The notes under the pieces were generated by a model. The model saw only the letters and a list, made by a program, of their open reading frames with translations. It did no database searches and was not told where the DNA came from. 64,000 bases of DNA. It comes from Unio delphinus (Eukaryota > Mollusca > Bivalvia > Unionida > Unionidae). The stretch is taken from the NCBI GenBank assembly GCA_029339505.1, contig JAQISU010000343.1, forward strand, positions 868,001 to 932,000, read 5' to 3'. Each line of letters starts with the position of its first letter. Positions within the stretch are counted from its first letter, which is position 1. The translations under genes and the position numbers were made by a program. This document shows positions 62,964 to 64,000 of the stretch, one piece after another.

Positions 62964-63592
62964 TGAAATAGCACTAAATTGACAATAAGTGTTCTTTAAC
63001 AAGTTTACATTTGAAATAACACTAAATTGACAATATGTGTTCTTTAACAATCTTACATTTGAAATAACACTAAATTGACAATATGTGCTCTTTAACAATT
63101 TTACATTTGAAATAACACTAAATTGGCAATAGGTGTTCTTTAACAATCTTACATTTGAAATAGCACAAATATGGCAATCTGTGTTCTTTAACAATCTTAC
63201 ATTTGAAATAGCACAAATATGGCAATCTGTGTTCTTTAACAATCTTATATTTGAAATAACACTCAATTGGTAATAGGTATTCTTTAACAATCTTAGACTT
63301 GAAATAATACTAAGTTGACAATATATTTTCTTTAATAATCTTACATTTGAAATAACACTAAATTGGCAATAGGTGCTCTTTAACAATCTTACAATTAAAA
63401 TAACAATAAATTGGCAATAGGTGTTCTTTAACAATCTTACATTTGGAATAACACTAAATTGACAATATGTGCTCTTTAACAATTTTACATTCGGAATAAC
63501 GCTAAGTTGACAATAAGTGTTCTTTAACAATCTTACATTTGGAATAACGCTAAATTGGCAATAGGTGTTCTTTAACAATCTTACATTTGAGT
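62964..63592. repeat. 48-bp minisatellite, about 13 copies
   Basis: Unit TTTGAAATAACACTAAATTG, GCAATAGGTGTTCTTTAACA, ATCTTACA. Since 48 is divisible by 3, the minus strand has a 219-codon repeat frame with a 16-residue period; it is a shadow of the repeat. Confidence 0.9.
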
Positions 63593-64000
63593 GAAGTGCC
63601 ATGCTAAAGGACACGTCACATTAACTTACCAAGACTTTTCCGATGTTATTTTGGAACAAATACCCTTTGGGACTTGAGTCTAGTACTCTAACCACTGACC
63701 CACTGCTACTCCTATAGATAGTGTTGAGTTGTAAAATGGGTTGTTGCTATCCAATGTCAGACTCCATCGTAAGATAAAATGGTTTATTTTAAATCAATTA
63801 TTTATTATATATTTTTATACATTAGTTTTTCGAAATTAAAAGACCTTTACATACAATGTTATGTGGTTATTCAGAAGATTTTCCAAAAACATTCAAATGC
63901 ATATCGCATTTCAACCTGTTAACCTCAAAAATTGGAAATTAGTGACATTCAACACGTTTCTTTGATACTGAACAATGGGGTCGTTGGCTTGAATCAACTG
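63593..64000. other. No recognised gene; possible SINE head fragment
   Basis: On the minus strand at 63655-63715, GTAGCAGTGGGTCAGTGGTT, AGAGTACTAGACTC resembles a SINE tRNA-like head, without a body. Confidence 0.35.

Noticed and set aside
62955..63614. 219-codon minus-strand frame
   Set aside because: Shadow of the 48-bp minisatellite.

Overview
The window is nuclear DNA from an invertebrate animal, most likely a mollusc or another lophotrochozoan. This rests on AT-rich, repeat-dense sequence, two intron-containing housekeeping genes, tRNA-derived SINEs, and remains of LINE, Penelope-like, Mutator-like and Maverick/Polinton-type elements. No species can be named from the sequence alone. Most open frames are shadows of tandem arrays or broken mobile-element genes.

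Left part (1-24 kb). After two minisatellites (1-1112 and 1893-2145) comes a decayed, integrated Maverick/Polinton-like viral element, recognisable from about 3727 to 22745. A leftward block holds a major-capsid-like gene (F54H12.2 type), a small basic protein, and two further probable virion genes. A repeat-containing non-coding stretch follows, then a leftward HNH nuclease and a zinc-binding protein. A rightward block holds an unknown gene and one long ancestral reading frame that joins a B-family DNA polymerase, an SF1 helicase and an HNH nuclease. A leftward integrase (F54H12.3 type) and a zinc/phospholipase-A2-like protein follow, then a rightward A32-like packaging ATPase. All carry stops or frameshifts. 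Later insertions cut it: a LINE and a SINE in the capsid gene, and 7.76 kb in the polymerase. That 7.76 kb insert is a tandem pair of 3875-bp Mutator-like elements with sub-repeated terminal inverted repeats and a 9-bp target duplication. Each copy also contains a Penelope-like reverse-transcriptase remnant.

Right part (24-64 kb). Two host genes lie head to head. PSMA2 (20S proteasome subunit alpha-2) is on the minus strand with seven coding exons (26919-44066) that sum to 708 nt, or 235 codons plus stop. MRPL32 (mitochondrial ribosomal protein L32) is on the plus strand with three coding exons (47503-58660) that sum to 603 nt, or 200 codons plus stop. Both look intact. Their introns are full of minisatellites, including a nearly perfect 32-bp unit repeated about 107 times, 20 bp from a splice acceptor. 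At three places (a PSMA2 5' splice site, the PSMA2 stop codon and an MRPL32 5' splice site) the tandem array is built from copies of the exon edge itself.

The rest (58.9-64 kb) is mostly unrecognised sequence with one possible transposon remnant and one 48-bp minisatellite. All calls come from reading the sequence; no database search was possible.
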